Source of the DNA: Locusta migratoria
Lineage: Eukaryota; Arthropoda; Insecta; Orthoptera; Acrididae
Direction: 5' to 3'
Assembly (NCBI GenBank): GCA_026315105.1
Contig: CM048748.1
Coordinates: forward strand, 24,828,078-24,892,077
DNA: 64,000 bases
Position numbers and translations under genes: made by a program. Below are positions 55,321 through 64,000 of this stretch, in pieces. How positions within the stretch are numbered: the first letter of the stretch is position 1; every line of letters starts with the position of its first letter. The notes under the pieces are model-generated. The model was not told the origin of the DNA. It ran no database searches and worked only from the letters and a program-made list of their open reading frames with translations.

Positions 55321-57047
55321 TTAATATTGTGTAGAATTTCCTGTAACATCTGGTTTTTTCGCTGAAAAAGTGTTTTTGAAAATATATTTACATGTTCAAA
55401 GCGAAAACCCTCATGGCAAGTTAACAGAAACAGAACAAGGTTTGTCTGCCCAATAATTTGCTAGACTAACTGCTAGACTAACTTTCAATTTCAAGAGATA
55501 TTTCAATTAATGTGCAAAAGATTAACTATTTTCCATTGCATATTATTTTGAGGTAAAGTTTTTACTTGCAAGTACTGATTAGTGAAAATAGTGATTATTT
55601 GCATGTGTTTGCAATGCTAATAATTCCTAGTTAAAGAAAGGCAAAAATTAATCAGAAGGTTATATAGTTCTTTTCTAAATATTCAGTGTTATCATGACAA
55701 GTCATTAATTAATTTTTGAGCTTGCCATTAGTACAGTTAATAGTTCAGTTACAACTTGATTACTGCTAAAGCACATGACATACTCGCTCTCGAATAATTT
55801 CTGGTACTTATATAAACAATTAATTATTTGAAGCTGTAAATAGTAAGTATTAAGGTGAGAGTTTTGCATGATCTGCATGTTGCATTTGCGTGGCTATTGC
55901 TTACATTTCACTGTCTTACATTGAACCCCTGTGTTAATGAACTATTTCTCAGTAATTAGTATATTGTCAGTGTCTTTTGTGCCGGATTTGATGCACATAC
56001 TCTTACGTAAATTTTCACGTTGTTAATTAACTTTGCTATTATAGAGATCCCGCCAAATTATTTGCTCGTACAACGAGATGGCGACCGTAAACCAATAAGT
56101 TATTCATGGTTTTCCAAACCAACACATTTCTTCTGTTTGTTCCGCATTTTTTTTATTTCAACATTAATCATTTTATTACAAATTTTACTTTCCACTTTCT
56201 TTATTCCTATCGATCGTTGTTGTCTACCAAAGAGGTACAGCAACGCTCCGGTTATAGCCTCCGCTACATTATAGGCTTCATTACCGATAGCTTTTCCACC
56301 CAATTTAGATAATTAAGCATACGGGTCATTTTTCTAATTATCTTATACTAACCGGTGGTGTAGGACGGGTAGGGTTATGCACAGTCCGATGGTCCAATAA
56401 TTAGCGCTCGTATGTTGTTGGGAAGCAGGGATCCATTTCTTCTTTGTTTCACTTGATTACCAATAACACTAAAGAACCAATCGGTTAATACGAACCCTGG
56501 TTGTTTACTCCAATAACCCATTTTGGTAACTGGTAACTACCGAAAGAGAGAGGAAAACATTTTTCTATAATAGTTTATTTACACAAACACATACATACGA
56601 AATACATAACCCACTTTGAAATACTGTTCTTCTTAACAACAGGGCTTGTTCCGCTCAATGCTGTCAAGCGAGTACATATAACGCTACCACTGCTCCATCA
56701 GCCTAACATTTAATTCCACTCCTTTCCCGCATCGCTGGAAATGACGGACAACCTTTCTCCTCAATATTATGTACACTGTACTCAGGCAGCAATTCCTTTG
56801 CCCAATTTACTTTCTCCAATCATTTCACAAAAACACGCGATGCAGAGGGGATAGATAACGGAACGTATGCCGCTCAGAGCTGTCTCTAAAGGTACACCAG
56901 CTGATCTCATGGAGTGACCGTGGTGGTTTTCCGTTAGCCATTTTGCTGAACGTGCATCCGCCTTGAAGAATGGATTCTCCATCATATGATGAAAACACCT
57001 GATGCAACGAAAGAACTTTGGGCTCCACCAAGCATCGGACATGCTCC
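55321..57047. other. Intergenic stretch, possibly further Polinton remains
   Basis: AT-rich. A minus-strand stretch at 56303-56100 (GGKAIGNEAYNVAEAITGAL, then Lys/Asn-rich) might be a Polinton structural-protein remnant, but this is weak. Nothing else recognised. Confidence 0.3.
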
Positions 57048-57592
57048 AAGAATGAAACTTTCACTCTACAGCGGAGTGTGCGCTGATACGAAACTTCCTG
57101 GCAGATTAAAATTGCGTGCCGGAACCGGGACTCGAACCTGGGACCTTTGCCTTTCGCGGGCAAGCGCACTACCGACTGAGCTATCCCGACACGACTCACG
57201 ATGCCGCCTCACAACTTTACTTCCGCCAGTACCTCGCCTCCTACTTTCCAAACTTCACAGAAGCTCTCCTGCGAAACATGCAAGACTAGCACTCCTGGAA
57301 GTAAGGATATGTTGGAGACATGGCTTAGCCACAGCCTAAGGGATGTTTCCAGAATGAAACTTTCACTCTGTAGCGGAGTGTGCGCTGATATGAAACTTCC
57401 TGCCAGATTAAAAGTGTGTTCCGGAACCGGGACTCGAACCTGGGACCTTTGCCTTTCGCGGGCAAGCGCACTACCGACTGTGCTATCCCGACACGACTCA
57501 CGATGCCGCCTCACAACTTTACTTCCGCCAGTACCTCGTCTCCTACTTTCTAAACTTCAGGAGAGCTTCTGTGAAGTTTGGAAAGTAGGAGT
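57048..57592 (-). mobile_element. Tandem pair of tRNA-derived SINEs ending in a hairpin
   Basis: Two units of the TCGGGATAGC-type SINE lie head to tail, starting at 57048 and 57350 (AGAATGAAACTTTCACTC in both), a period of 302 bp. Both contain GGAACCGGGACTCGAACCTG as reversed B box and CGCACTACCGACTG as reversed A-box side. The second unit ends in a hairpin at about 57540-57590: CCTACTTTCTAAACTTCA pairs with TGAAGTTTGGAAAGTAGG around GGAGAGCTTC. It is the same family as 17480-17682. Confidence 0.85.
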
Positions 57593-58162
57593 TGCAGATA
57601 CACGTTATCCGATAAACACCGTATACATAAACAAAGAATCAATGCAAAGACGAAACAGTTTGTTACGGCTTCAGCAAAGCAGGCCTGCTCTGTAACAATA
57701 TGACAATAGAAAGTTATCAGCGGTCTTACGTCGAGGGGACTGACTCTTACGATATAAATGTGCTTTCCAGGCACTGTGACCGTTCGCAATAGTCATCGAT
57801 AATAAATTAAAAAAAATCAAAAACAAAAATTGGTTACAAAATATACGTACAGAGCAAATAAGAACACAAAGCACTTGCGAAAAGACCGTTATTAGAGGGC
57901 AAACACCCAAGTTAACAGTAATCCGCCGTAGCATTAAACAGCTGCCCTTTTATCAAAAGCAAACTGGTTCAGCTGTGATACTGGTATAACCCTTTCCCCT
58001 TCACCTGCTGGCACATCGGCACCCTAAACCGGATTGCCACAAAGTTAAAAATTTTATTTCTTCAGACTGCTAGCCTGTAACTAGCATTTGGTTTTTTTTA
58101 AACCTTTACATAACATGATATCTCCTTACTTTTGTAAAAGTCTCATGTTATGGTTTTACTTT

Positions 58163-58200
58163 CTGATGATGACTTCCTTTGTGTGGTCGAAATCTAGATA
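58163..58200 (+). ncRNA. Hammerhead-like motif, solitary (candidate)
   Basis: CTGATGA, T, GAC-12 nt-GTC, GAA, then ATCTAGAT-A: a four-pair loopless stem III and NUH triplet AUA. The core is intact except for the extra U before stem II. Unlike the others there is no clear mirrored partner; only a short inverted repeat CATAACATGA/TCATGTTATG lies just upstream (58111-58153). Confidence 0.35.
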
Positions 58201-58284
58201 AAATATATTTGTAATTATTTTAAGCATCATGTGAGGCTGCAATTTGTCATATTTTCTCCAGTTGCTGCACACAAAGCCATGCCC

Positions 58285-58331
<47 letters not shown>

Positions 58332-58640
58332 CTTTGATTTTTCGACTTACCCACTTGAACACAATGTCCTCATTTGGGTATGCGTTGTATCCCCTCCTGG
58401 GGGAAACCTCGGAATATTTTTATACATCTCAAAAATTATTATTTAATATGAAGAACCGGATAGTAAATCCATGATATTTTTATTTTAAGGTACAAGCCAG
58501 TCTCTTCTTTCTCTAACGCCATGTTCTCGCACATGCATGTTATGGATTTGGCGTGTTAATATTTTCGAGGTGCCACCCCATGTCCCCAGGAGGAAATGTT
58601 TACTCCAAGTGCCTGCGTATCTTCTTATATATAAGCGGCT

Positions 58641-58642
<2 letters not shown>

Positions 58643-58680
<38 letters not shown>

Positions 58681-58681
58681 T
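58643..58681. repeat. (TG)n microsatellite
   Basis: TG units with one TA interruption near the end. Confidence 0.95.
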
Positions 58682-59055
58682 CAGTTTGTCGTCGATAGAG
58701 CTGCGCATGCGCAGAGCTGTTGTCGAGTTCCATAAGCAGCTATGCGCATGTGCAGTTTAGCATCTTGAGTGTGTCGGTTTGTCTCCGCTAGCTATTATAA
58801 ACGTTTTTCCGTGAAGTAACTGCGAAATAGTAATGCTCTATGCTAGAGCTGATTGATATTCTCCCATTGCACTCTGAGCAATTTAGCGAGTAGAAGGGGG
58901 AAACCCCGTGGGGCAGTAAGCAAAGAGCCGTCCTCGCCGCCTGCCCTGGTAATTCAATTTGGATTAGCAGACACCTTTGCACAGATATTCTTCATCACAG
59001 TTCATAATATCTAGAACACCAGTCAGTTCTGTTGACCGCCGGGCATTTACTCGTG

Positions 59056-59590
59056 TTATATGCGTGAAAATGTTTACTAATCGTGTAACTGAGGCGGGAC
59101 TTGGGTAGTAGATCGGTATCCACCTAGTGGATGTGGAAAACCGCCTAAAAACCACATCTCCCTTCGTTAATCCACCAGGTGGATTCGAACCGGGGTCAGT
59201 AAGCCTCCCTGTCTTGGAAAGCGGTGCATTAGACCACACGGCTAATCGAATGGGTAGTTAAGGTACAAACCAGTATGCGTAAATAATTCAAATGTTTGTT
59301 AAGCTTATGGGACTTAACAGCGGGGTCATCAGTCCCTAAACTTACAGTCTACTTATGAACTACCTTATACTAAAGACAGCACAAAAATCCATGCCCGAGG
59401 GGGGATTCGAACACCCGACGGGGAATGGCCTCGCGCAACACAGCACAGCGCCTCAATGCGCTCGGCCGCTCCGCCGCGGTGAAAATAATTACACCAGGTG
59501 GCTGGCCATCGTGCGTTAAGAATAAATTGATACAGCTGAATCAAGCTCATGCACAAGGAGCTGAAAGTACCACAGTAACCACACTGATGA
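59056..59590 (-). mobile_element. tRNA-derived SINE (fourth family), split by another SINE
   Basis: Plus-strand text follows the copy at 44562: AATCGTGTAACTGAGGCGGG, GGATGTGGAAAACCGCCTAA, GGATTCGAACCGG, CGGTGCATTAGACCACACGG, then the SINE insertion, then CAAGGAGCTGAAAGTACCAC. It is about 340 bp without the insertion. Confidence 0.75.
59281..59490 (-). mobile_element. tRNA-derived SINE, divergent head, with 8-bp target duplication
   Basis: The SINE at 59289-59482 is in minus orientation. AAATAATT stands at 59281-59288 and 59483-59490. Its head (GCCTCAATGCGCTCGGCCGC) resembles the copy at 12243 and not the main subfamily. Confidence 0.9.
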
Positions 59591-59658
59591 GTAGCCGACC
59601 ACATTCAGGGGATAAGTAGCGGTCCATCAGGAAAGATAGGCTTACTAGGGAACATTGC

Positions 59659-61026
59659 AATCTACATCTACATCCATACTCCGCAAGCCACCCGATGGTG
59701 TGTGGCGGAGGGTACCTTGCGTACCACTATCGGTTCTCCCTCATATTCCAGTCACGTATTGTTCGCGGAAAGAAAGATTGTCGCTATGCCTCTATGTGTG
59801 CTCTAATCTCTGATTTTATCCTCATGATCTCTTCGCGACATATACGTAGGAGCAAGCAATATACTGCTAGACTCCTCGGTAAAGTTATGTTCTCGAAACA
59901 TCGGCAAAAGCCCGTACCGAGCGACAGAGCGTCTCTCCTGCAGAGTCTTCCATTGGAGTTTATCGATCATCTCCGTAACGCTTTTTCGATTACCGAATGA
60001 TCCTGTAACGAAGCGCGCTGCTCTCCGTTGGATACTTTCTACTTCCTCTATTAACCACACCTTGTACGGATCCCACACCGGTGAGCAGTATTCAAGCTGT
60101 GGGCGAACAAGTGTACTGTAACCTACTTCCTTTGTTTTCGGACTGCATTTCCTTAGGATTCTTCCAATGAATTGCAATCTGCTTCACCGAAGATTGATTT
60201 TATATAAAAGTTCCATTTTAAATCACCCCTAATTCCTACTCCCAGATAATTTATGGAATTAACTGCTTGCAGTTTCTGACCTGCTATAGTGTAGCTAAGT
60301 GATACAGGATCTTTCTTTCTGTGTATTCGCAGCACATTACACTTGAGATTAAGTTGTCAATTCCTGCACCATGCATGACATGCACCATGCATTAATTCGA
60401 TGCAAATCCTCGTGCATTTCAGTACAATTTTCTATTGCTACAACCTCTCTATATATCTCAGCATCATCCGCAAAAAGCCTCAGTGAACTTCCGATGTTAT
60501 CCAGAAGGTCATTTATAAATATCGTGAACGCCAACGGTCCCACGACATTTCCCTGTGGCACCCCCGACATCACTCTTACATTGAGAATGACATGCTGCAT
60601 TATGTTATCTAGGAACTCCTGAATCCAATCACACAATTGGTCTGATAGACCATATGCTCTTACTTTGTTCATTAAACGTTTGTGGGGAGCTGTATCAAAC
60701 GCCTTGCGGAAGTCAAGAAACACAGCATCTACCTCTCTATGGCCCTCTGACTCTCGTGGACGAATAGCGCGAGCTGGGATTCACACGATAGCCTTTTTCG
60801 AAACCCATGCTGATTCCTACACAGTTCTAGTCTCCAGAAATGTCATTATATTCGAACATAATACGTGTTCCAAAATTTATTCTGCAACTGACCGACGTTA
60901 GAGACACAGGCCTATACTTATGCACATCTGCTCTAAGTCCCTTTTTACCTGCGCCATTTTCCAATCTTTCGGAACGCTACGCTCAAATAGAGACCAACGG
61001 TACACCACTGCAAGAAGGGGGTCAAG
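59659..61026 (-). mobile_element. CR1-like non-LTR element, fairly well preserved RT
   Basis: Right to left on the minus strand: RWSLFERSVPKDWKMAQV (61000), a shifted stretch, then the open frame 60723-60349 with MFLDFRKAFDTAPHKRLMNK, the SGVPQGNVVGPLAFTIFIND block and SLRLFADDAEIYREV, so both catalytic aspartate motifs are present. The thumb follows (YLGVGIRGDLKWN, 60335-60153) and the C-terminus at 60177-59803 (RPQLEYCSPVWDPYKVWLIE, QRRAARFVTGSF, LLAPTYMSRRDHEDKIRD). The 3' end near 59659 reads GGATGTAGATGTAGATT on the minus strand. The endonuclease is missing (5' truncated). Confidence 0.82.
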
Positions 61027-61800
61027 TTCATTCGCGTACTCTGTGTCCAATATACGACTTGCCACACTGACACGGAATCTGGTACAGACGACGCGTACTG
61101 TCGAGGAGATCGATGCGTTGAACACCAGAGGCACACACGATTGATGTATCCGAGCAAGTCGGCGGTCGCTGAACATTGTCTGTCGGAGAATCACGCGATG
61201 GAATATGAACGCACTAGGATTCTGGTACAGACGTCAAGATACTGAGACTGCGTCGTTAGAGAGGCCATTGAAATTCGCACAAGTGACGACCTCATAAACC
61301 GTGACTGTGGCGATAATCTTAGTAAAGCTTGGGAACCAGCGATTGGGTTAATAAAGAGTAAATCTAGCAAATGTAACGAAGTGACGACCACGGCGGACAG
61401 AGCCCTCACATCGACCTCACCTCAGACGCCGTCGCAATCGGTTCCACTGCGCGACCGCGGCGCGGGGCGCGGACCACGGAGGGGTCGCTCCGCGGCCGAG
61501 GGTATTTAAATGGCCCGCTACCGGGCTAGAACCCAGTTCCCTTCGAGCAGCCGTAGCGTGCGGATCTCCGTGCCGGCGCTTTTCCAGGAGCTCAGTCCGT
61601 CAGTTCACCTGATGGTGGCGACATGTATGATAGCCGAAATATTGTGCCCGTTGGACACGGTAGACCGGCACTACACCAGTGGATATTTTGATTATCAAAT
61701 ACGCCGGGAGAAACTCAAGAATAAACTCACGCTCATTGAAATTAAATCGAGGCCAACGAGAAAGACAGGCCGCGGCGCGCACGTCTCGTGATCAAGTGAT
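61027..61800 (+). mobile_element. Penelope-like element, 3' part with GIY-YIG domain and inverted 5' piece
   Basis: From about 61072 the plus strand reads TRTVEE, then EHQRHT-like wording, then SKSAVAEHCLSENHAMEYE, RTRILVQTSRY, a TGA in place of the expected Trp codon, DCVVREAIEIRTSDDLINRD and LSKAWEPAIGLIK: the second half of a GIY-YIG domain and the tail of a Penelope-like protein, ending with a TAA near 61508. The first half of that domain, QIPCQCGKSYIG, lies immediately left but on the opposite strand (about 61069-61031). The 3' UTR contains CCGAAATATTGTGCCCGTTG, a phrase I associate with Penelope-like tails. Confidence 0.72.
61609..61655 (+). ncRNA. Weak hammerhead-like motif in the Penelope-like 3' region
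   Basis: CTGATGG, T, GGC...GCC stem II, GAAATATTGTG. It has the same layout as the other motifs, but the A9 position is G and no convincing stem III was found. It matters mainly because it sits in a recognisable Penelope-like element. Confidence 0.25.
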
Positions 61801-61834
61801 GTGCGCGCTGCGGCCTGTCTTTCTCGTTGCCCTC
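61749..61834. repeat. GC-rich hairpin
   Basis: 34-nt arms (61749-61782 and 61801-61834) match at 32 of 34 positions around an 18-nt loop; the stem includes AACGAGAAAGACAGGCCGC. It lies directly after the Penelope-like 3' region. Confidence 0.92.
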
Positions 61835-62049
61835 GGCTTAAACGGAATGACGTCTGCTACAACATTCGGTAATGCACTATGAACATCCCGAAAAGCTTCA
61901 ACTTGCTGTTTTTACGTATGACTCTGCTGATATAAGCGTGTTGCGGAAAATGGATATTGTTGCGTGTCATTTTGTAATCAGGGCTCCCGAAATAAAAAAT
62001 AAAAACGCAAAGCGCTGGCCCACATGTACCCAAAACAAATGAAGGTGCA
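61835..62049. other. Short unassigned stretch
   Basis: May be the upstream part of the P/THAP9-like fragment; no frame could be followed. Confidence 0.3.
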
Positions 62050-62550
62050 ATGCTCTTTTTCTCAATTGAAGAAGCAAGGCTTTTGTGGTTGGAAAATTAC
62101 TTCATACCCTATTTGCAATTGTGGTGGAAATCCAAGTACGATATCATGAGCAAAGAAATGTTTAAAACTGATTGTTTAACAACAGAGTCAGCTGTCAAGT
62201 GCATCAGATACCTAGTGCAGAACAGTTTCTACTTTGTGCTAACAAGAAAATTCTCCTCTGGAGCCGGCCGAGGGGACTGAGGCGCTTCAGTCACGGTCTG
62301 CACGGCCACTGCGGTCGGGGGTTCGAATACCCCCTCGGGCATGGATATTTGTGCTGTCCTAGTTTAAGTAGTTCATAAGTAGTTTGTAAGTTTAGGGACT
62401 GATGACCCCGTAGTTAAGTCCCATAGACTCTACAAACATTTGAACATTTTTTTTTCTCCTCTGGAGAGTGAACAACCTGCTTAGATGTATAAGACAATTT
62501 GCAGGAAGTGTTACTACGGCACTGCTCACAATACTGTTACAGGAACTAGC
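62050..62550 (+). pseudogene. P-element/THAP9-like transposase fragment, split by a SINE
   Basis: The frame before the SINE reads SIEEARLLWLENYFIPYLQ, then LTTESAVKCIRYLVQNSFYF and VLTRKFSSG. After the SINE a shifted frame gives VNNLLRCIRQFAGSVTTALL and ILLQEL. The LTxSTAxGL...YVLTxxFxxDxxExxFxxIRxxxG pattern is typical of the C-terminal part of P-type/THAP9 transposases, though the expected acidic residue after FSS is lost at the insertion point. No THAP zinc finger is present. Confidence 0.5.
62251..62466 (+). mobile_element. tRNA-derived SINE with 13-bp target duplication and damaged A box
   Basis: TTCTCCTCTGGAG is present at 62251-62263 and 62454-62466. The SINE head lacks the GCGGTGGCC stretch (GAGCCGGCCGAGGGGACTG), so part of the A-box region is deleted; the rest, including the B box region GGTTCGAATAC with one change, is complete. 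Confidence 0.94.
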
Positions 62551-63706
62551 GTAATTTTTATAATTTTCTGGAACCGTAAAAGCTGATACCACAGGTGGCA
62601 TCTGGATGGTGTAAAATCTATGTCACCAAATGAGAAAATCGTGAATTTTTTTTTGCCGGTGTCACATTCAGTGATGCTTGCAAGAGAGGAACCAACAGAA
62701 TACGGGCAGTTGGCGCTGTGTATGTCGATGGTATTTTGTATGCCTCGTCGAAGAAAATATACATTTCGAGGACCGTGTTTACAAGCTCTGAAGTGTACCA
62801 CTTCGCCTATAATGATGGCCTTAATAACAGCAAAATAGAGTAGGTCCTCGATAGGCAAAACCTTCATTCGACATGTTCCGACAAGACTATAACAGTGACT
62901 AATGAGGCACTTGAATCAATCATAGGCCATCCAAAAGTCCCCTTCATACTGTTACGTTACTGCCTCATATTGGTCGTAGCACAGAGCTCCTGAGCAAATT
63001 AATATTGCGGAAATTTCTGCGGCGCAACTAATTTAAAAAGCGACATTACAGACCAGGTTCGTAGCGATAGAAAACTTTAAAAGAGATGCTTTATATGACA
63101 ATCCGCAAAATAATTCCTACCAATTATTAATTTTACAAAGTGTAATGGAAAAAAGCGATCTTGATGTAATGGTTAAAATTAAAAAGTCTAGAGTGCAAAA
63201 CTGATTTTATTTCATGACCAGTCATGAAAATCTTCCAACATGTAGGCTACTTTATATTGTCACTGTACTCTATCAATTAGGCCCGATTATCAGTAGGTAT
63301 ACTTCTCCTCTTAATTATAATTAGTACTATAATACGAAGGAACATTTTTTGTCGCTTCTAAAAGATGATTTGTTCTCGACATCAGTGCCCAAAATTAGCC
63401 ATTGTGCTATACGGATATTTATTTAAGTTTTATTTTACTTTATTTTATTTATTTACTTATTTTATACAGATACCGTAACACCCGACTGAGAAGGAGGTTG
63501 GCTCGTGGAGCCAACTGCGGACGAATTCTGAACCACAGTGGTGACACTGCTCATTAAAGGTAAGAAGCTAGTGGATAGGCTTTATGTTATTTGGAGGCTA
63601 AGGTCTGACTGACTCTGTCACACCCTTTGTCCCTCTAGATTCGTTGTCCATCGATCTCAAAGGTATGAATCGATACTCGAGCCTAGCTCAGGTCAGTAGT
63701 ATGTTG
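62551..63706. other. Intergenic stretch
   Basis: AT-rich with a low-complexity TTTAT patch near 63418-63460. Short ORFs at 62620-62838 and its antisense have no recognised features. Confidence 0.5.
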
Positions 63707-63977
63707 CATCATCATCATCATCATCATCATTAGAGACTGATTATGACTTTCAGCGTTCAGTCTGGAGCATAGTAACTCTAATAAAATTCCTCCATGATCC
63801 CCTATTCAGTGCTAACATTGATTTACTTCAAAATCATTCTTCTTGGTCTACATCGACTCCTCTTACCCTCCTCTGCCGAGCACATGAGTCTCTTAGGTAA
63901 CCTCGCTTCGCCCATGCGTGTACCATGACCCCACCATCTCAGCCTGTTCGCTCTAACTGCTTCATCTATGGTGTTCA
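63707..63977 (-). mobile_element. Non-LTR element C-terminal fragment with (GAT)n tail
   Basis: The minus strand reads RWWGHGTRMGEARLPKRLM then CSAEEGKR and RPRRMIL near 63930-63830, a C-terminal segment typical of RTE-related endonuclease-RT proteins, and ends in a (ATG/GAT)n tract at 63707-63730. It is distinct in sequence from the three RTE copies above. It is cut at its upstream side by the SINE at the window edge. Confidence 0.65.
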
Positions 63978-64000
63978 GCCGGCCGCGGTGGCCGAGGGGA
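63978..64000 (+). mobile_element. Start of a tRNA-derived SINE at the window edge
   Basis: GCCGGCCGCGGTGGCCGAGGGGA is the exact head of the common SINE; the rest lies beyond the window. Confidence 0.9.

Larger units (their letters stand above)
57593..59055. other. Intergenic stretch with homopolymer and microsatellite
   Basis: Contains a single hammerhead-like motif (listed), an A39 tract at 58289-58327, and a (TG)n tract at 58643-58681. GC-rich palindromic text CTGCGCATGCGCAG lies near 58702. No gene recognised. Confidence 0.5.

Noticed and set aside
57201..57695. 164-codon plus-strand ORF
   Set aside because: Repetitive protein arising from the tandem SINE units.
63707..63730. Short tandem repeat as CRISPR-like array
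   Set aside because: It is a simple ATC trinucleotide tract; no repeat-spacer structure exists anywhere in the window.

Overview
This window looks like intergenic DNA from a large, repeat-rich animal genome, almost certainly an insect and probably an orthopteran such as a grasshopper or locust. The order-level guess rests on the general look of the repeats and is inference. I found no convincing host gene, no rRNA gene, no genuine tRNA gene, no CRISPR array and no bacterial or organellar feature. Nearly everything I can name is a transposable element, most of it broken by stops, frameshifts, truncations and later insertions.

Layout. 1-733: tail of an RTE-like non-LTR element. 1094-5976: an almost full-length LOA-type non-LTR element with a 14-bp target-site duplication. 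6485-8365: two CR1-like fragments facing each other around a PIF1-type (probably Helitron) helicase scrap. 11031-12175: piggyBac pseudogene. 14331-15190: Penelope-like fragment split by a SINE. 16154-17339: second RTE copy with a 12-bp target duplication. 17880-19480: Jockey-like remnant. 20513-20962, 24626-24855, 34460-35440 and 50047-50189: large or small foldback palindromes. 25573-28700: Tigger-like, CR1-like and piggyBac scraps. 33430-34000: Penelope-like RT scrap. 37327-37985: a SINE split by a 455-bp insertion. 38950-39590: Ty3/gypsy-like RT scrap split by a SINE. 41541-45560: an L1/Tx1-like element split by an RTE copy and other DNA. 45866-47060: CR1-like fragment with a SINE in it. 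48353-50327: an inverted repeat holding a pogo/Tigger transposon with TIRs and TA duplications. 51953-53010: a mariner relic with a SINE in it. 53195-55320: Polinton/Maverick genes (ATPase, DUF8207-like, integrase). 57048-57592: tandem tRNA-derived SINE. 59056-61834: tRNA-SINE, CR1-like fragment, and a Penelope-like element with an inverted 5' piece. 62050-62550: P/THAP9-like scrap split by a SINE. 63707-64000: another non-LTR tail and the start of one more SINE.

The most frequent repeat is a roughly 195-200-bp SINE whose head resembles a long-variable-arm (Leu/Ser-type) tRNA, with A and B boxes, and which ends near ACAAACATTTGAACATT. I count about a dozen copies in both orientations. Several have clear 8-15-bp target duplications, and many sit inside other elements, so they give a relative insertion order.

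The most unusual signal is a recurring motif of the form CTGAnGA - short stem - GAAA - 6-8 nt palindrome, reminiscent of a hammerhead ribozyme core with a minimal stem III. It lies near the outer ends of both arms of the foldback palindromes and always points outward. Penelope-like elements are known to carry hammerhead motifs, and Penelope-like remnants occur in this window, so a link is plausible but unproven. No family assignment here was checked against a database.
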